From contig CALVLD010000013.1 in assembly GCA_944336475.1 (NCBI GenBank), forward strand, positions 1 through 56,000: a stretch of 56,000 bases of DNA. The letters run 5' to 3'. This document shows, one piece after another, positions 54,757-56,000 of this stretch (the first letter of the stretch is position 1; each line of letters begins with the position of its first letter). This stretch comes from an uncultured Clostridia bacterium. Its GTDB lineage: Bacteria; Bacillota; Clostridia; Christensenellales; CAG-138. A program made the position numbers and the translations under genes. The notes under the pieces were generated by a model that searched no databases, was not told the DNA's origin, and saw nothing but the letters and a program-made list of their open reading frames with translations.

Positions 54757-54832
54757 TGGCTCCCCCTGTTGGACTCGAACCAACGACACTGCGGTTAACA
54801 GCCGCATGCTCTACCGACTGAGCTAAGGAGGA
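54757..54832 (-). tRNA. tRNA-Asn (GUU)
   Basis: 76 bases with an encoded CCA. The acceptor TCCTCCT pairs with AGGGGGA. D arm TTAGCTCAGTCGGTAGAGC; anticodon loop CTGTTAACC with GTT; T arm GTTGGTTCGAGTCCAAC. Confidence 0.96.
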
Positions 54833-54847
54833 ATGCTAACGAACGGT

Positions 54848-54876
54848 AGTTTACAACAGAGATGAGCAGATTGCAA
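54848..54876 (-). promoter_or_regulatory. Promoter of tRNA-Asn
   Basis: On the minus strand: -35 TTGCAA (54871-54876), a 17-base spacer and -10 TAAACT (54848-54853). Confidence 0.65.
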
Positions 54877-55110
54877 TACCTTAAAACAAATATATTATTC
54901 AAAAATACAGGTGCATCCTTGTGCGCACCTCGACGGGCTAAGCGGCATAATATGTCACAAAGAGGAGAAAAATAGAGTCAGGAATGCTCGAAAAAGATGA
55001 TATATTTAGAAATATATCATTTCACGAAAAGGATTAAGCGACAAAAAAGTCATACGGCAAGAGGGAAAAACGGACATTACGGGGAGACAAAAAAAGAGAG
55101 AAAAAAGGTG
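54877..55110. other. Non-coding stretch between tRNA-Asn and the rRNA operon
   Basis: No gene can be supported. It holds a short AGGTGC/GCACCT hairpin (54909-54930), a perfect AT-rich palindrome (54997-55020), and an A-rich tract next to the rRNA promoter that may act as an UP element (55088-55110). Confidence 0.7.
54997..55020. repeat. Perfect AT-rich palindrome
   Basis: ATGATATATTT (54997-55007), AG loop, AAATATATCAT (55010-55020), flanked by A5 on the left and TTT on the right. It could act as a two-way terminator or a protein site upstream of the rRNA promoter. Confidence 0.6.
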
Positions 55111-55139
55111 TTGACAAGGGGAGGGGAATCTGCTACAAT
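55111..55139 (+). promoter_or_regulatory. rRNA operon promoter
   Basis: -35 TTGACA (55111-55116), a 17-base spacer and -10 TACAAT (55134-55139), with an A-rich tract just upstream. Confidence 0.88.
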
Positions 55140-55145
55140 ACACAA

Positions 55146-55346
55146 GCTGTCGCGAGGGACGGCGAAGCACCTTGAAAACTGCATAGTGAATATGACGGTG
55201 GATCGAAAGATTCACGGACGCAAACAAGTAATTTTGAGACGACCGGCGGTCTTTCGGATAACGAAAGACGCAAGATCGGATCGGTAAGGATCCGACGTAC
55301 AAAGTAAATGAGCGGCAATGTGGAAGCACATTGCGGATCAGGATTT
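55146..55346 (+). other. rRNA operon leader
   Basis: Transcribed leader of about 200 bases before 16S. It includes the CTTGAAAACTGCATAGTGAA stretch common to Firmicute rRNA leaders (55170-55189) and inverted stems near 55244-55268 and 55276-55294 that probably form the precursor-processing structure. Confidence 0.7.

Positions 55347-56000
<654 letters not shown>

Noticed and set aside
54997..55287. 96-residue open frame before 16S
   Set aside because: It spans the rRNA promoter and leader; its basic low-complexity protein reflects A-rich leader DNA.

Overview
The window reads as chromosome of a spore-forming anaerobe of the class Clostridia (Firmicutes). The support is a 16S rRNA gene 5' part with a clostridial signature, a YunB-type sporulation gene, bacterial ribosomal and translation genes of Firmicute type, two-subunit iron-sulfur serine dehydratase, FeoAB, CyuA-type cysteine desulfidase, split FTCD enzymes, and many sigma-A promoters with exact 17-base spacers. 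I cannot place it to genus from sequence alone.

Layout. 1-751: the 3' part of a group II intron (RT/maturase-HNH protein plus ribozyme domains V/VI), inserted near the 3' end of a gene whose downstream exon resembles the end of the neighbouring lipoprotein gene (777-1685). 1790-3640: rpsB-tsf. 3672-11338: a minus-strand run of cysteine desulfurase, thiI, an RsiV/DUF3298-like lipoprotein, MoxR ATPase, DUF58 protein and a transglutaminase membrane protein, preceded by a class A PBP (11417-14383). 14482-16120: sdaAB-sdaAA. 16126-18836: yunB and typA. 18961-21201: feoA-feoB and tRNA-Leu(UAA).

21340-28660: a histidine utilisation locus: an FCD-type GntR regulator divergent from hutH-hutU-ftcD-hutI-fchA. 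It converts histidine to glutamate, ammonia and methenyl-THF. The convergent folD lacks the usual catalytic lysine, so it may act mainly as the dehydrogenase. 29613-34481: cyuA, a metallophosphoesterase, a zinc-ribbon/acidic protein, engB and asnS. 34491-38956: potD-potC-potB-potA behind a cupin-HTH regulator, with a palindromic operator and 22-bp spaced half-sites. 39130-41877: an unknown 331-residue protein divergent from an RpiR/PHP pair.

42067-50830: envelope and potassium genes: a zinc-ribbon membrane protein with seven ~37-residue repeats, a SPOR-like protein, murA, a G5-M23 protein apparently translated from a leaderless mRNA, trkA-trkH, and a membrane-anchored HTH regulator. 50899-54583: SGNH hydrolase, DegV protein, sugar isomerase-like protein and a DUF819 membrane protein. 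54757-56000: tRNA-Asn, a non-coding stretch with an AT-rich perfect hairpin, and an rRNA operon promoter, leader and truncated 16S gene.

No CRISPR array, prophage or obvious defence system was seen. The strongest leads are the intron-interrupted lipoprotein paralogue, the operator architecture at the pot and HTH/SGNH loci, the leaderless G5-M23 gene, the Lys-less FolD next to the hut operon, and the cysteine-punctuated repeat protein. All functions are inferred by reading; no database search was run.
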